NCBI GenBank assembly: GCA_017161665.1
Contig: JADFCT010000173.1
Coordinates: 1-7,921, forward strand
Direction of reading: 5' to 3'
Origin: Candidatus Sumerlaeota bacterium
Lineage (GTDB): Bacteria > Sumerlaeota > Sumerlaeia > JADFCT01
DNA: 7,921 nucleotides
Positions within the stretch are counted from its first letter, which is position 1. Each line of letters opens with the position of its first letter. The notes below the pieces were generated by a model, which worked only from the letters and a program-made list of their open reading frames with translations, did no database searches and was not told the DNA's origin. Of the stretch, positions 1 through 6,650 are shown piece by piece. The translations under genes and the position numbers were made by a program.

Positions 1-36
1 GTGTGCGCCGAAGAACTCCGAGCGTTTCTTAAATGA
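1..36 (+). CDS. possible 3' end of an upstream gene (partial)
   Basis: The first frame reads VCAEELRAFLK and then a TGA stop at 34-36, which looks like the end of a normal protein. It is only 11 codons, so no family can be named. A second frame stays open to a TAA at 116-118, but its translation (rich in Arg, Trp and Pro) looks less like protein. If the first frame is right, about 100 bases separate this gene from sppA. It could be an operon partner such as the ATPase missing for the permease downstream, but nothing visible proves this. Confidence 0.3.
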   Translation: MCAEELRAFLK

Positions 37-91
37 TGGAAGGGGCGTTTGGCGTTGGCCCGGGCGTCTCGCTTGTACGGTCCACGACCGC

Positions 92-107
92 CAGCCGCTG
101 ACGGCTG
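92..107. other. GC-rich perfect hairpin upstream of sppA
   Basis: CAGCCG, a four-base loop CTGA, then CGGCTG form a perfect 6-bp stem. What follows on the + strand is A-rich, not a T-tract, so this is not a standard intrinsic terminator on either strand. It may be a terminator-like or processing structure after the upstream gene, or a 5' leader hairpin of the sppA message. It sits 18 bases before the sppA ribosome binding site. Confidence 0.3.
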
Positions 108-139
108 CATTCAAATAAAAAGAGTGGAGGTATTCGAAG

Positions 140-1168
140 ATGAACACAATTCTGACGCGTAGCGCATGGATGATCTGCTGGCTCCTGGCGCTTGGCAGCC
201 TGAACGGTTGTGTGTTTGTCAGTCTTTCCGACCCCTTTGATACCCACATGCGTGAAGTGGTGGTCGAACCGGCGAAAAAATGGTCCACGACAGAAAAGAT
301 CGCGTTGATTGAGGTTTCCGGATTCATTGGCGAAAAAACGGGTGGATTGTTTCGTCCGTCGCGGGGAACGGCAGAGACATTGCGCGATATGCTGCGGGCG
401 GTGGAGAAGGATCCCAAGGTGGTCGCCGTGGTTTTGAAAATCAACAGTCCCGGCGGGGGAGTGACAACGAGTGACATCTGCTATCGCGAGTTGAAGGCGT
501 TCAAGAAACGAACGGCTGAACAGGGCGATTCAAGCCTTCCGGTCTTTGCGGCGATAATGGATGTGGCCGCCTCCGGCGGATACTATATTGCCGTCGGCGC
601 CGATGAACTGTGGGCGCATCCCACGTCTCTCGTCGGCAGTATCGGCGTCATCGCCACTTTCCCCAACATCAGTGGTTTGATTGAACTATTGGGTGTTGGT
701 GTTCAGGTGGTCAAGTCGGGTGAGAAAAAAGACATGGGGTCCATTTGGCGAACCATGACGCTGGAAGAAGCGACGCTCTATCAGACGATGATCAACGCCA
801 TGTATGACCGGTTTGTGGGGATTGTGGCTGAAAACAGGGGGGCGTTGGACGAAACAACGGTTCGGAAGCTGGCGGACGGACGGGTTTATACTGCCGGTGA
901 AGCCCTTGGAAATGGATTGATCGATCACGTGGGGTATCTGGATGACGTCATTGCCGCCGCGCAAAAGAAAGCGGGCGTTGATGATGCGGCCGTGGTGACC
1001 TACGGTTATGGCTCTCAAACGAAGACGAATATCTATTCCCATTCGCCGGCCCTGGACTCTCCACCGGTTTCGGCCGGATCGACTCGCGACATGCCGCTGA
1101 TCCATGTCGATGCGGGCGAATGGCTGGACACATCGCGTCCGCGTCTTCTTTACTTGTGGCGACCGTAA
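140..1168 (+). CDS. sppA: signal peptide peptidase SppA, S49 family, lipoprotein type
   Basis: A membrane-anchored serine protease of family S49 that cuts leftover signal peptides and other membrane peptides. The N-terminus has a basic start, a hydrophobic stretch (residues 9-21) and a lipobox-like LNGC with Cys24, so it is probably anchored as a lipoprotein. The Ser nucleophile lies in AASGGYY (Ser145) and the general base in KSGEKKD (Lys197). The 52-residue spacing equals that of the Bacillus SppA dyad. NSPGGG (102-107) and SLVGSIGVI (163-171) are further S49 signatures. At 342 residues it is the short, single-domain form, not the double-length E. coli form. The last 50 residues are a variable tail ending in LYLW, often seen at the end of this subfamily. 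GGAGG at 126-130 lies 9 bases before the ATG and supports this start. It is first in a co-directional run with the permease and rlmN. Confidence 0.93.
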   Translation: MNTILTRSAWMICWLLALGSLNGCVFVSLSDPFDTHMREVVVEPAKKWSTTEKIALIEVSGFIGEKTGGLFRPSRGTAETLRDMLRAVEKDPKVVAVVLKINSPGGGVTTSDICYRELKAFKKRTAEQGDSSLPVFAAIMDVAASGGYYIAVGADELWAHPTSLVGSIGVIATFPNISGLIELLGVGVQVVKSGEKKDMGSIWRTMTLEEATLYQTMINAMYDRFVGIVAENRGALDETTVRKLADGRVYTAGEALGNGLIDHVGYLDDVIAAAQKKAGVDDAAVVTYGYGSQTKTNIYSHSPALDSPPVSAGSTRDMPLIHVDAGEWLDTSRPRLLYLWRP

Positions 1169-1303
1169 ACCGGACCGGCAGGCGAGGTTTGACCAATCAG
1201 GGCTTGAACCGCCAGGCGAGACGGTTGCATCGTCCGCTTTTGAGTTTTATTCTGTGATGCGGCGCTTTGAGCCAGCGGCGCCCGAATGCTTTGAAATTGC
1301 CTC
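1169..1303 (+). other. gap between sppA and permease with an odd open frame
   Basis: No promoter or clear terminator is visible. An AACCG/CGGTT arm pair at 1207-1211 and 1222-1226 is followed by a T-rich but interrupted stretch, which is weak. The octamer CAGGCGAG occurs twice (1179-1186, 1213-1220), which may be chance. One frame is open from an ATG at 1104 inside sppA to a TGA at 1305-1307 that overlaps the permease ATG as ATGA. Past the sppA stop it reads rather protein-like (for example SAFEFYSVMRRFEPAAPE). No Shine-Dalgarno precedes its possible starts and no family is recognised, so I do not call it a gene. Confidence 0.4.
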
Positions 1304-3004
1304 ATGAATATGATCTCCCGAATACTCAGCATCAAATATCGGATTTTTGATAATCATTTGCGCAACATCCGCCGTCATGTGATTTTCCATCTGACCGTTG
1401 GTCTGTTTGTGTTGCTGTTCGCTTGGGGCGGCGGGATGTTCTTTTTCGATTGGCTTTTCGGTTTCTTGATTGATCAGGAGCCTTTCGGTCAACCTCTGAT
1501 CAACCTCCTGATGAGTATGGTGCTCATTTCTTTCTTCGCCATGCTGACATTCAGTAATCTGATTGTCACGCTTTCGACGACCTATGTGTCGCGGGAGGTG
1601 GAGTTTTTTATGACTTTGCCTTTGACCATGAAACAAATTTTCTGGTCAAAGTTGATCGAAACCACCCTTTATTCTTCCTGGGCATTTGCGGTGATGTCGA
1701 TGCCGACGTTCGTGGCCTATGGACAGGCTTGGGAGGCGGGGTGGTGGTTCTATCCGGCGTTGCTTTTGCTGATGGCTCCGTTTATCGCCATACCCGCCGG
1801 TCTGGGCGCTCTGATTACCATGGTGGTTTCGGCTTTTGTGCCCGCTCGCAAGGCGCGGTTTCTGGCCATCGGCTTTGGGGCCGTTGCCGTTTTTGGTGTT
1901 GTTGTCCTGGTTCGGATCATGGGGGGGCGGGCCATGGCGATGGGCTCTCATGCCGATGACTTCGGACAGGTGATGGCCATGCTGACATTCGGTGGGCGCC
2001 CCTGGTTGCCCAATGTCTGGCTCGTCAAAGGCATGTTGGCTTCGGCCCAGGAACAGTGGGGGACGTATTGTTACTGGCTGGCCATGCTGGTGAGCACCGC
2101 CTTGATGGTGGGACAGGTTTGTTCGTGGCTCATTGAACCGTTGTACTATCGCGGGTGGACGTTGGCCCGGGACACCTCGAGCGCCATGGGACGCAGTCCT
2201 TCGCGTCGGAGTCTTTTCGATTATCTGGATTGGGCGCTGGGGTTTCTCTCTTCTCATACCCGCGCGTTGACCGGAAAGGATGTGCGCACGTTCTGGCGCG
2301 ATCCGGTTCAGTGGTCTCAGCTGCTGATGTTCTTCGCTTTGCTGATCATTTATCTGGCGAACTTCAGCACCATGTCGTCCCGAAATTCGGACGATGGCCT
2401 GTTGGCCACGCCGCTGTGGCAGGCGCGTCTGTCGATCATCAATATGGGCGTCAGCTGTTTTATTCTATCCATTATCTCAACCCGGTTCATGTACCCGATG
2501 TTGAGTCTGGAGGGGCGGCAGGCTTGGATTATTGGACTGGCCCCCATGAAGAAAACGGGCCTGGTCTGGCAAAAATATTGGTTATGCTGGTCCGTCGCGT
2601 TCGTGTTCACCGAACTGATCGCTGTTTTGTCCGGAGTCATTTTGCGATTGGACACCGATATTTTTCTGATTTCCCTGACCACCATTTTATTCCTGTCCTT
2701 TGGGCTGACCAGTCTGGCCGTGGGCCTGGGGGCCATGACGCCCAATTTTGCTGAAGATAATCCGGCGCGAATTGCGAACGGCCTGGGCGGGACCGTCAAT
2801 GTTATTCTGAGTCTGGCTTACGTGGGCGGGATTCTGGCTTTGGAAGGCTCGTTATATATCGCCTTCAAGACGGGCGCGATGGATCAGCGGGGATGGAGTT
2901 GGATGTTGCCGGCGGGTGTGCTGTCCTGGTTCTTGATCCATGCGGTGGCCATCACCATCCCTATGTGGCTGGGGCTCCGACGATGGCGTCGTATTGAGTT
3001 TTGA
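1304..3004 (+). CDS. ABC-2 type exporter permease, ATPase not in window
   Basis: A 566-residue polytopic membrane protein with about 12 hydrophobic segments (near 26-50, 64-92, 119-138, 148-178, 185-205, 253-277, 336-354, 374-393, 425-447, 453-478, 495-520, 535-557). It matches my memory of the large putative ABC exporter permease family in Pfam (ABC_tran_2 type). Supporting motifs are SREVEFFMTLPLT...K at 96-116, GKDVRTFWRDPVQW at 324-337 and EDNPARIANGLGG at 484-496. The first motif recurs in the second half as SLEGRQAWIIGLAPMK (401-416), so the protein looks like two fused permease halves. The substrate is unknown. It needs an ATP-binding partner, and none is next to it here. No Shine-Dalgarno precedes the ATG at 1304; a second ATG lies at 1310. 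An in-frame TGA at 1292-1294 rules out an earlier start. Overlap with an upstream open frame (ATGA) may allow coupled translation. Confidence 0.82.
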   Translation: MNMISRILSIKYRIFDNHLRNIRRHVIFHLTVGLFVLLFAWGGGMFFFDWLFGFLIDQEPFGQPLINLLMSMVLISFFAMLTFSNLIVTLSTTYVSREVEFFMTLPLTMKQIFWSKLIETTLYSSWAFAVMSMPTFVAYGQAWEAGWWFYPALLLLMAPFIAIPAGLGALITMVVSAFVPARKARFLAIGFGAVAVFGVVVLVRIMGGRAMAMGSHADDFGQVMAMLTFGGRPWLPNVWLVKGMLASAQEQWGTYCYWLAMLVSTALMVGQVCSWLIEPLYYRGWTLARDTSSAMGRSPSRRSLFDYLDWALGFLSSHTRALTGKDVRTFWRDPVQWSQLLMFFALLIIYLANFSTMSSRNSDDGLLATPLWQARLSIINMGVSCFILSIISTRFMYPMLSLEGRQAWIIGLAPMKKTGLVWQKYWLCWSVAFVFTELIAVLSGVILRLDTDIFLISLTTILFLSFGLTSLAVGLGAMTPNFAEDNPARIANGLGGTVNVILSLAYVGGILALEGSLYIAFKTGAMDQRGWSWMLPAGVLSWFLIHAVAITIPMWLGLRRWRRIEF

Positions 3005-3020
3005 AAAGGTATTTCCGTAG

Positions 3021-4076
3021 ATGAATCCTGTCGCTTCTTCTCCTATTAAGTTGCTCGGCCTTTCGCTTGTGGATTTGACGGCCCATATCCAGCGGGCTGG
3101 TTTCCCGGCCTTTCGGGCCAAACAGATGTTCCACTGGCTCTATCAGCACGGCGTTGAAGACATGGACGGGATGCATAATTTGCCTGTCGATCTGAAAGCG
3201 TGGCTGGATACGAATGCCGTCATTGGAGGCGTTCGGCTCCGAAAGACTGTCGAGGCGCCCGATGGTTCGCGCAAATTGCTTTGGGATTTGTGGGACGGTC
3301 AACGGATCGAAGGGGTTTTGATGGCGGAAGAAAAGCAATCCACTCTGTGCGTGTCGTCGCAGGTGGGGTGCGCTCTGGGGTGTCGTTTTTGTGTGACCGG
3401 TTCCGGCGGATTTCGGCGGGATTGCGCTGTCGATGAAATCCTGGGTCAGATTATCCTGGCGCGGAAACTGGCCGATTCAATTGGGCGCCCCATCTCTAAC
3501 CTGGTCTTTATGGGGATGGGGGAGCCCCTTTTGAATTTGGAGGCTCTCATTCCCGCGTTGCAATTGGCCATTTCTCCCCAAGCCCTGAAGATTCCGTCCC
3601 GGCGTATCACCGTTTCCACGGCCGGGCTGCCCAAAGGGATCGCCGCGCTGGCGGAAGCGGATTTGAATGTCAAACTCGCCGTTTCGCTGAACGCCGTGGA
3701 TGATGACCTGCGCCAACAGCTGATGCCCATTGCCCGAAAACATCCATTGCCTGAGCTGCTGGCCGCCTGTCGGGCCTTCCAGGGGCAAAGTCCCAAGCGA
3801 CACCGCATCACTTTTGAATATGTGATGTTGGCGGGTGTCAATGATTCCGATCTCGACGCTCGCCGTCTGGGAAAACTCCTGGCGGACATTCCCTGTAAAA
3901 TCAACCTGATCCCCTACAACCCGTCCCCGGATCTACCTTATGAACGCCCAACGGATCAGCGGATTGAGGCCTTTCGGGCATATTTGGACAGAATATTTAC
4001 CGTCGCTGTCCGCTACAGCAAAGGACGCGAAGTGTCCGCCGCGTGCGGTCAACTTGCCCTGAAAGACCATCTGTAA
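3021..4076 (+). CDS. rlmN: RlmN, 23S rRNA A2503 / tRNA A37 C2-methyltransferase
   Basis: A radical-SAM methyltransferase that adds a methyl group to C2 of A2503 in 23S rRNA at the peptidyl transferase centre and, in E. coli, of A37 in some tRNAs. The [4Fe-4S] cluster motif CALGCRFC gives Cys117, Cys121 and Cys124. Cys110 and Cys342 (in SAACGQL) match the two catalytic cysteines of E. coli RlmN (118 and 355). The MGMGEPL motif (164-170) binds SAM, and KINLIPYNP (293-301) is another family signature. Length (351) is slightly under E. coli RlmN. AACGQL together with a housekeeping setting favours RlmN over the resistance enzyme Cfr. It starts 16 bases after the permease stop, with AAAGG at 3005-3009 about 11 bases before the ATG, so co-transcription is likely. 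Its stop is only 6 bases from the stop of the convergent gene. Confidence 0.97.
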   Translation: MNPVASSPIKLLGLSLVDLTAHIQRAGFPAFRAKQMFHWLYQHGVEDMDGMHNLPVDLKAWLDTNAVIGGVRLRKTVEAPDGSRKLLWDLWDGQRIEGVLMAEEKQSTLCVSSQVGCALGCRFCVTGSGGFRRDCAVDEILGQIILARKLADSIGRPISNLVFMGMGEPLLNLEALIPALQLAISPQALKIPSRRITVSTAGLPKGIAALAEADLNVKLAVSLNAVDDDLRQQLMPIARKHPLPELLAACRAFQGQSPKRHRITFEYVMLAGVNDSDLDARRLGKLLADIPCKINLIPYNPSPDLPYERPTDQRIEAFRAYLDRIFTVAVRYSKGREVSAACGQLALKDHL

Positions 4077-4082
4077 TTCTTT

Positions 4083-6590
4083 CTATGGCCGGACTGGAAT
4101 GGTCGTCACATTGCCCAGCGTCCAGTTGAACAGGATAATGGCATCCTGATTGTTGACGAAGCCGTTGGTGTAAATATCCGCATTCCCCAGTCCCTCGGGT
4201 GTCTCTACATTTCCCAATGCCCAATTAAACACAAGAATGGCATCCAGATTGTTGCTGGCCCCATCGGCGTTGGCGTCCCCGAGGGGCGGAAAAGACAAGG
4301 CGTCTGTTGGATCGTTTCCCATTTGCGCTTCATAGCCATCGGCGAAACCATCGCCATCTGTGTCGTCATTGTCATCGGCTGGATCCAAGGAAGCTGGCAG
4401 TCCGTCCCCGTCCATGTCCTCGAATGCGGGCAAGGCGGGGTCGGGACTCATGGGATCCATCGGATCGCTCATGAGTCGCAGGACTTCAAGTCCATCGCTC
4501 CAGCCGTCGCCATCCGTATCCCAGAGGATGGGATCGGTATCGAGTTCGGCGCCGGTTAGATAGGGGCATTCCTTTCCGTCTTCCATGCCATCCAGCAATC
4601 CGTCCCCGTCGGAATCGGGAATCAGCAGATGGGTGACGCCGCTTGAAAGGATAATCTCACTGTCAAGTGACTCACAACTATCGGCCCGCCCGTCTTGATC
4701 GGTGTCGGCGAAGGGGGTGGGCGACGGTGTTGGCGTCGGTGTGTTTAAAGGCGTTGGTAGAGGCGTCGGTTGGGGTGTGGGCGTGGGGCTGACTGCTGGG
4801 GGAGGGGCAACAATTTTCCAGACCGCTCCACCATTGCCGCTGGGGCCGAGCTCGGTGGAGCCGCAGATATAGACCTCGCCGGCCGGGTCGATACCGAATC
4901 CCTTCAACCAAAGTCCCAAGGGGCGGTTCTCTGAGCCGATTTGAAGTTCCTCAAGGGTCCCATTTGAAAGATCCGCCAAAAACAAACGCCCGCTGGGCGA
5001 GCCGAAGTTGGTCCCGAAGTCGCCAGTGATGTAGCGCCCCTGAAGGGATTGAATGCTGCCGTGGTAGCGGAACCCACCCACAATTGCCGTTCCTTCATCA
5101 TGGTCGTATTGCGCGACGGGGTCGATCATTTCGGGTATGGCGCCGGACGGAGGGTCGTTTGTTACAAATCCACTTTCGGGACCGTTGGCGTCGAAGTAGA
5201 AGGAACCCTCCCGGATTGGCCAACCATAGTTGCCGCCCGTTGTCAGAATATCAATTTCTTCGACATCATTCTGCCCCACATCGGCAATGAGCAGATCACC
5301 GGTTACGGAATCGAAACTGAACCGATTGGCGTTTCGAAATCCCCAGGCCCAGATTTCATCCAGCCCGTCGGCATTGACCAGAGGATTATCACTGGGAATG
5401 CCATACTGTCCATTGGCTGAGTTGGCGCCATCCACATCGATTCGGATCACAGAGCCATGAATGACGTTGAGGTCCTGTCCGTTGCCGATGGGGCTATGGC
5501 CCTCGCCTTGGTCATCGGAGGCGCCGCCATCGCCGAGTGTAATGAACAGCATTCCATCGGGTCCGAAACGCAGTTCCCCTCCGTTGTGGTTGAATTGGGG
5601 TTGCGCGATTCGCAACACTTCTCGACGTATGGAGAAACTTGTCGCCTCCGGATCTTGAGGGTCTCGGGTCCATTCGGCAATGACACTATGATGATCGGCC
5701 GTCATATCCGGAGAAGCCGTTAGGAAATCCGGCTGACCCTCAGCGGGTTCGGATGTGTAGGTGTACAATCGAACCGGGTCGGCCTGCGGATAAACGGCCA
5801 GTCCCAGGAGGCCGCGCTCATCATAGTTCGCGTTGATGGGATAAACGCGGTCGCGCAGATCGAGTAAGACTTCCGCGTTGGATCCGTCGGCATCCATGAT
5901 ATGGATCAGACCCGTTTGTTCATAGACGACCAGTCGCCCCGAATCATCGGGCCACGGCTCCACGCCCAAGGGGGCGGTGAGTCCATCGATCAAAACCTCA
6001 AAATCAATCATGACGGCGCTGGGTGGAATGGGTTCCGGTATCGGATCGTCCAGTGGGGTTCTGGGATTCGCCGCCGGGACCATTGAGAAATCCCCGCGCA
6101 TGGTGCTCGCATGAGGATCGCAGCGATAACCGGGCGTCCGGGGGGCCTCGGATGCAGCGGCGATGAGGGGCTCCGTCACCGTGAATTCAACATGTCCATT
6201 GCCGTCATCCGTCCAGTTGACCTCGGGATCCGCCTCGAAAGAACCGGTTTGAGAACCGAGAGCCAAAAGCACGACATCCTCCCCGGCCGTCGAGCCTTTT
6301 GCGATGAAACTGAAGGGATGAACACGAAAGTTCACGATCGTGACCCCATACCTTTTACCGACCGTCAGATTCAGGGTGGGATCATTGACGGGCAATGCCC
6401 CGTCATACACATCGGTGGTCGAGACTTCGGTGAGTGTGTAGTCAATGAACGAATTATTGTTGAAGGTCCATTGAGCGTCGCTCTCGGTGTTTCCATGGGT
6501 CAACAGACTGCCCACCCAAATCGGAATGGTTAGGAAGAGAAAACGAGAAACTGGCGCGCTCAAGGGCTTGGTGTGACGAAACGACATCAT
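4083..6590 (-). CDS. secreted cupredoxin–PQQ sugar dehydrogenase fusion with Ca-binding repeats and dockerin-like end
   Basis: An 835-residue secreted protein. Residues 1-39 are a signal peptide with a hydrophobic core at 17-30. Residues 45-172 form a cupredoxin domain: His91 (NFRVHPFSF) plus Cys157, His160 and Met164 in the C-x2-H-x3-M-x-G pattern are a full type-1 copper set. Residues 196-594 are a glucose/sorbosone dehydrogenase (GSDH) propeller with ERGLLGLAVYP, NHNGGELRFGPDG, GDGG, WGFRN and NYGWP. His335 and Arg419 match the catalytic His and Arg of soluble PQQ glucose dehydrogenase. Then come a Pro/Thr linker (596-627), calcium-binding DxDxDG repeats (629-762) and two dockerin-like repeats (771-827). 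The family oxidises sugars or related alcohols with PQQ and calcium; the substrate here is unknown. The copper domain may take the electrons (inference). The frame is open upstream to 6845, but GAGGAGG five bases before the ATG at 6590 and the signal peptide fix this start. A second ATG follows directly. Confidence 0.88.
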   Translation of the reverse strand: MMSFRHTKPLSAPVSRFLFLTIPIWVGSLLTHGNTESDAQWTFNNNSFIDYTLTEVSTTDVYDGALPVNDPTLNLTVGKRYGVTIVNFRVHPFSFIAKGSTAGEDVVLLALGSQTGSFEADPEVNWTDDGNGHVEFTVTEPLIAAASEAPRTPGYRCDPHASTMRGDFSMVPAANPRTPLDDPIPEPIPPSAVMIDFEVLIDGLTAPLGVEPWPDDSGRLVVYEQTGLIHIMDADGSNAEVLLDLRDRVYPINANYDERGLLGLAVYPQADPVRLYTYTSEPAEGQPDFLTASPDMTADHHSVIAEWTRDPQDPEATSFSIRREVLRIAQPQFNHNGGELRFGPDGMLFITLGDGGASDDQGEGHSPIGNGQDLNVIHGSVIRIDVDGANSANGQYGIPSDNPLVNADGLDEIWAWGFRNANRFSFDSVTGDLLIADVGQNDVEEIDILTTGGNYGWPIREGSFYFDANGPESGFVTNDPPSGAIPEMIDPVAQYDHDEGTAIVGGFRYHGSIQSLQGRYITGDFGTNFGSPSGRLFLADLSNGTLEELQIGSENRPLGLWLKGFGIDPAGEVYICGSTELGPSGNGGAVWKIVAPPPAVSPTPTPQPTPLPTPLNTPTPTPSPTPFADTDQDGRADSCESLDSEIILSSGVTHLLIPDSDGDGLLDGMEDGKECPYLTGAELDTDPILWDTDGDGWSDGLEVLRLMSDPMDPMSPDPALPAFEDMDGDGLPASLDPADDNDDTDGDGFADGYEAQMGNDPTDALSFPPLGDANADGASNNLDAILVFNWALGNVETPEGLGNADIYTNGFVNNQDAIILFNWTLGNVTTIPVRP
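4110..4280 (-). repeat. two dockerin-like repeats at the protein C-terminus
   Basis: Residues 771-794 (GDANADGASNNLDAILVFNW then ALGN) and 802-827 (GNADIYTNGF, VNNQDAIILFNW, TLGN) are two copies of a dockerin-like calcium-loop plus helix unit. The DNA also shows the duplication. The first copy keeps the D-x-N-x-D-G loop. In the second, the third calcium ligand is Thr-Asn in place of an acidic residue, so calcium binding there may be weak. In cellulosomes dockerins dock onto cohesins, but in many non-cellulosomal bacteria similar ends occur with no known partner. Confidence 0.65.
4305..4706 (-). repeat. thrombospondin type-3-like calcium-binding repeats
   Basis: Four to five acidic loops of the D-x-D-x-D-G-x-x-D type: DTDQDGRAD (629-637), DSDGDGLLDG (659-668), DTDGDGWSDG (691-700), DMDGDGLPA (725-733) and DTDGDGFADG (743-752). 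Such repeats bind calcium and stiffen stalks of surface or secreted proteins. Cys639 and Cys675 could form a disulphide. On the DNA the loops show as recurring GTCCCCGTC-like words. Confidence 0.8.
4710..4805 (-). repeat. Pro/Thr-rich linker, low-complexity DNA
   Basis: Residues 596-627 are almost only Pro and Thr (PTPTPQPTPLPTPLNTPTPT and onward), a flexible interdomain linker of the kind that is often O-glycosylated in secreted proteins. On the + strand it appears as a G/T-rich stretch of GGCGT/GGTGTGG words. Short tandem words like these can change copy number by slippage, so linker length may vary between strains. Confidence 0.85.
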
Positions 6591-6595
6591 TGCAG

Positions 6596-6612
6596 CCTCC
6601 TCTGACTGAGGA
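6596..6612 (-). promoter_or_regulatory. strong ribosome binding site inside a small hairpin
   Basis: In the message, TCCTC, a five-base loop AGTCA and GAGGA pair perfectly, and the right arm is part of GAGGAGG, the Shine-Dalgarno of the cupredoxin-dehydrogenase gene (5 bases before the ATG at 6590). The stem is only 5 bp, so it is of modest strength. It could lower translation until opened, or be incidental: a purine-rich ribosome binding site pairs easily with any CCTC nearby. Confidence 0.45.
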
Positions 6613-6614
6613 CA

Positions 6615-6642
6615 ATTCCAGGTCTTATGGGGACTTTGGAAT
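6615..6642. promoter_or_regulatory. inverted repeat, possible operator or leader hairpin
   Basis: ATTCCA (6615-6620) and TGGAAT (6637-6642) are exact reverse complements 16 bases apart, with an inner GTC/GAC pair (6622-6624, 6632-6634). It lies just downstream of the -10-like hexamer of the minus-strand gene, where a repressor site or a leader stem would be expected. Six-base arms can arise by chance. Confidence 0.25.
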
Positions 6643-6644
6643 AC

Positions 6645-6650
6645 ATCATA
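6645..6650 (-). promoter_or_regulatory. candidate -10 element of the cupredoxin-dehydrogenase gene
   Basis: TATGAT on the minus strand is one base from the sigma-70 consensus and lies 54 bases upstream of the start codon. No good -35 box is found at the usual spacing (CAACAG is the nearest). A TTGACC at 6695-6700 is too far away. Treat it as a weak prediction. Confidence 0.22.

Noticed and set aside
1261..1282. GGCGC/GCGCC arms before the permease as an intrinsic terminator
   Set aside because: The loop is 12 bases, the stem 5 bp, and no T-tract follows.
1646..2257. 203-codon open frame on the minus strand inside the permease gene
   Set aside because: Its translation is rich in Arg, His, Pro and Gln with no hydrophobic core or motif, the usual shadow of a membrane protein gene read backwards.
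2155..2754. 199-codon plus-strand frame inside the permease gene
   Set aside because: It is fully contained in a gene with clear family motifs, and its own translation shows no recognisable domain.
3446..3904. 152-codon minus-strand frame inside rlmN
   Set aside because: It is opposite a strongly conserved gene, rich in Arg/Ser, and has no motif or ribosome binding site support.
3021..4076. Cfr-type antibiotic resistance methyltransferase
   Set aside because: The protein has RlmN hallmarks (AACGQL, close match around the cluster motif) and sits in a housekeeping context without mobile elements.
4710..4805. Possible CRISPR-like or tandem repeat array in the G/T-rich stretch
   Set aside because: The words are short, irregular, without spacers, and are fully explained by the Pro/Thr linker codons.
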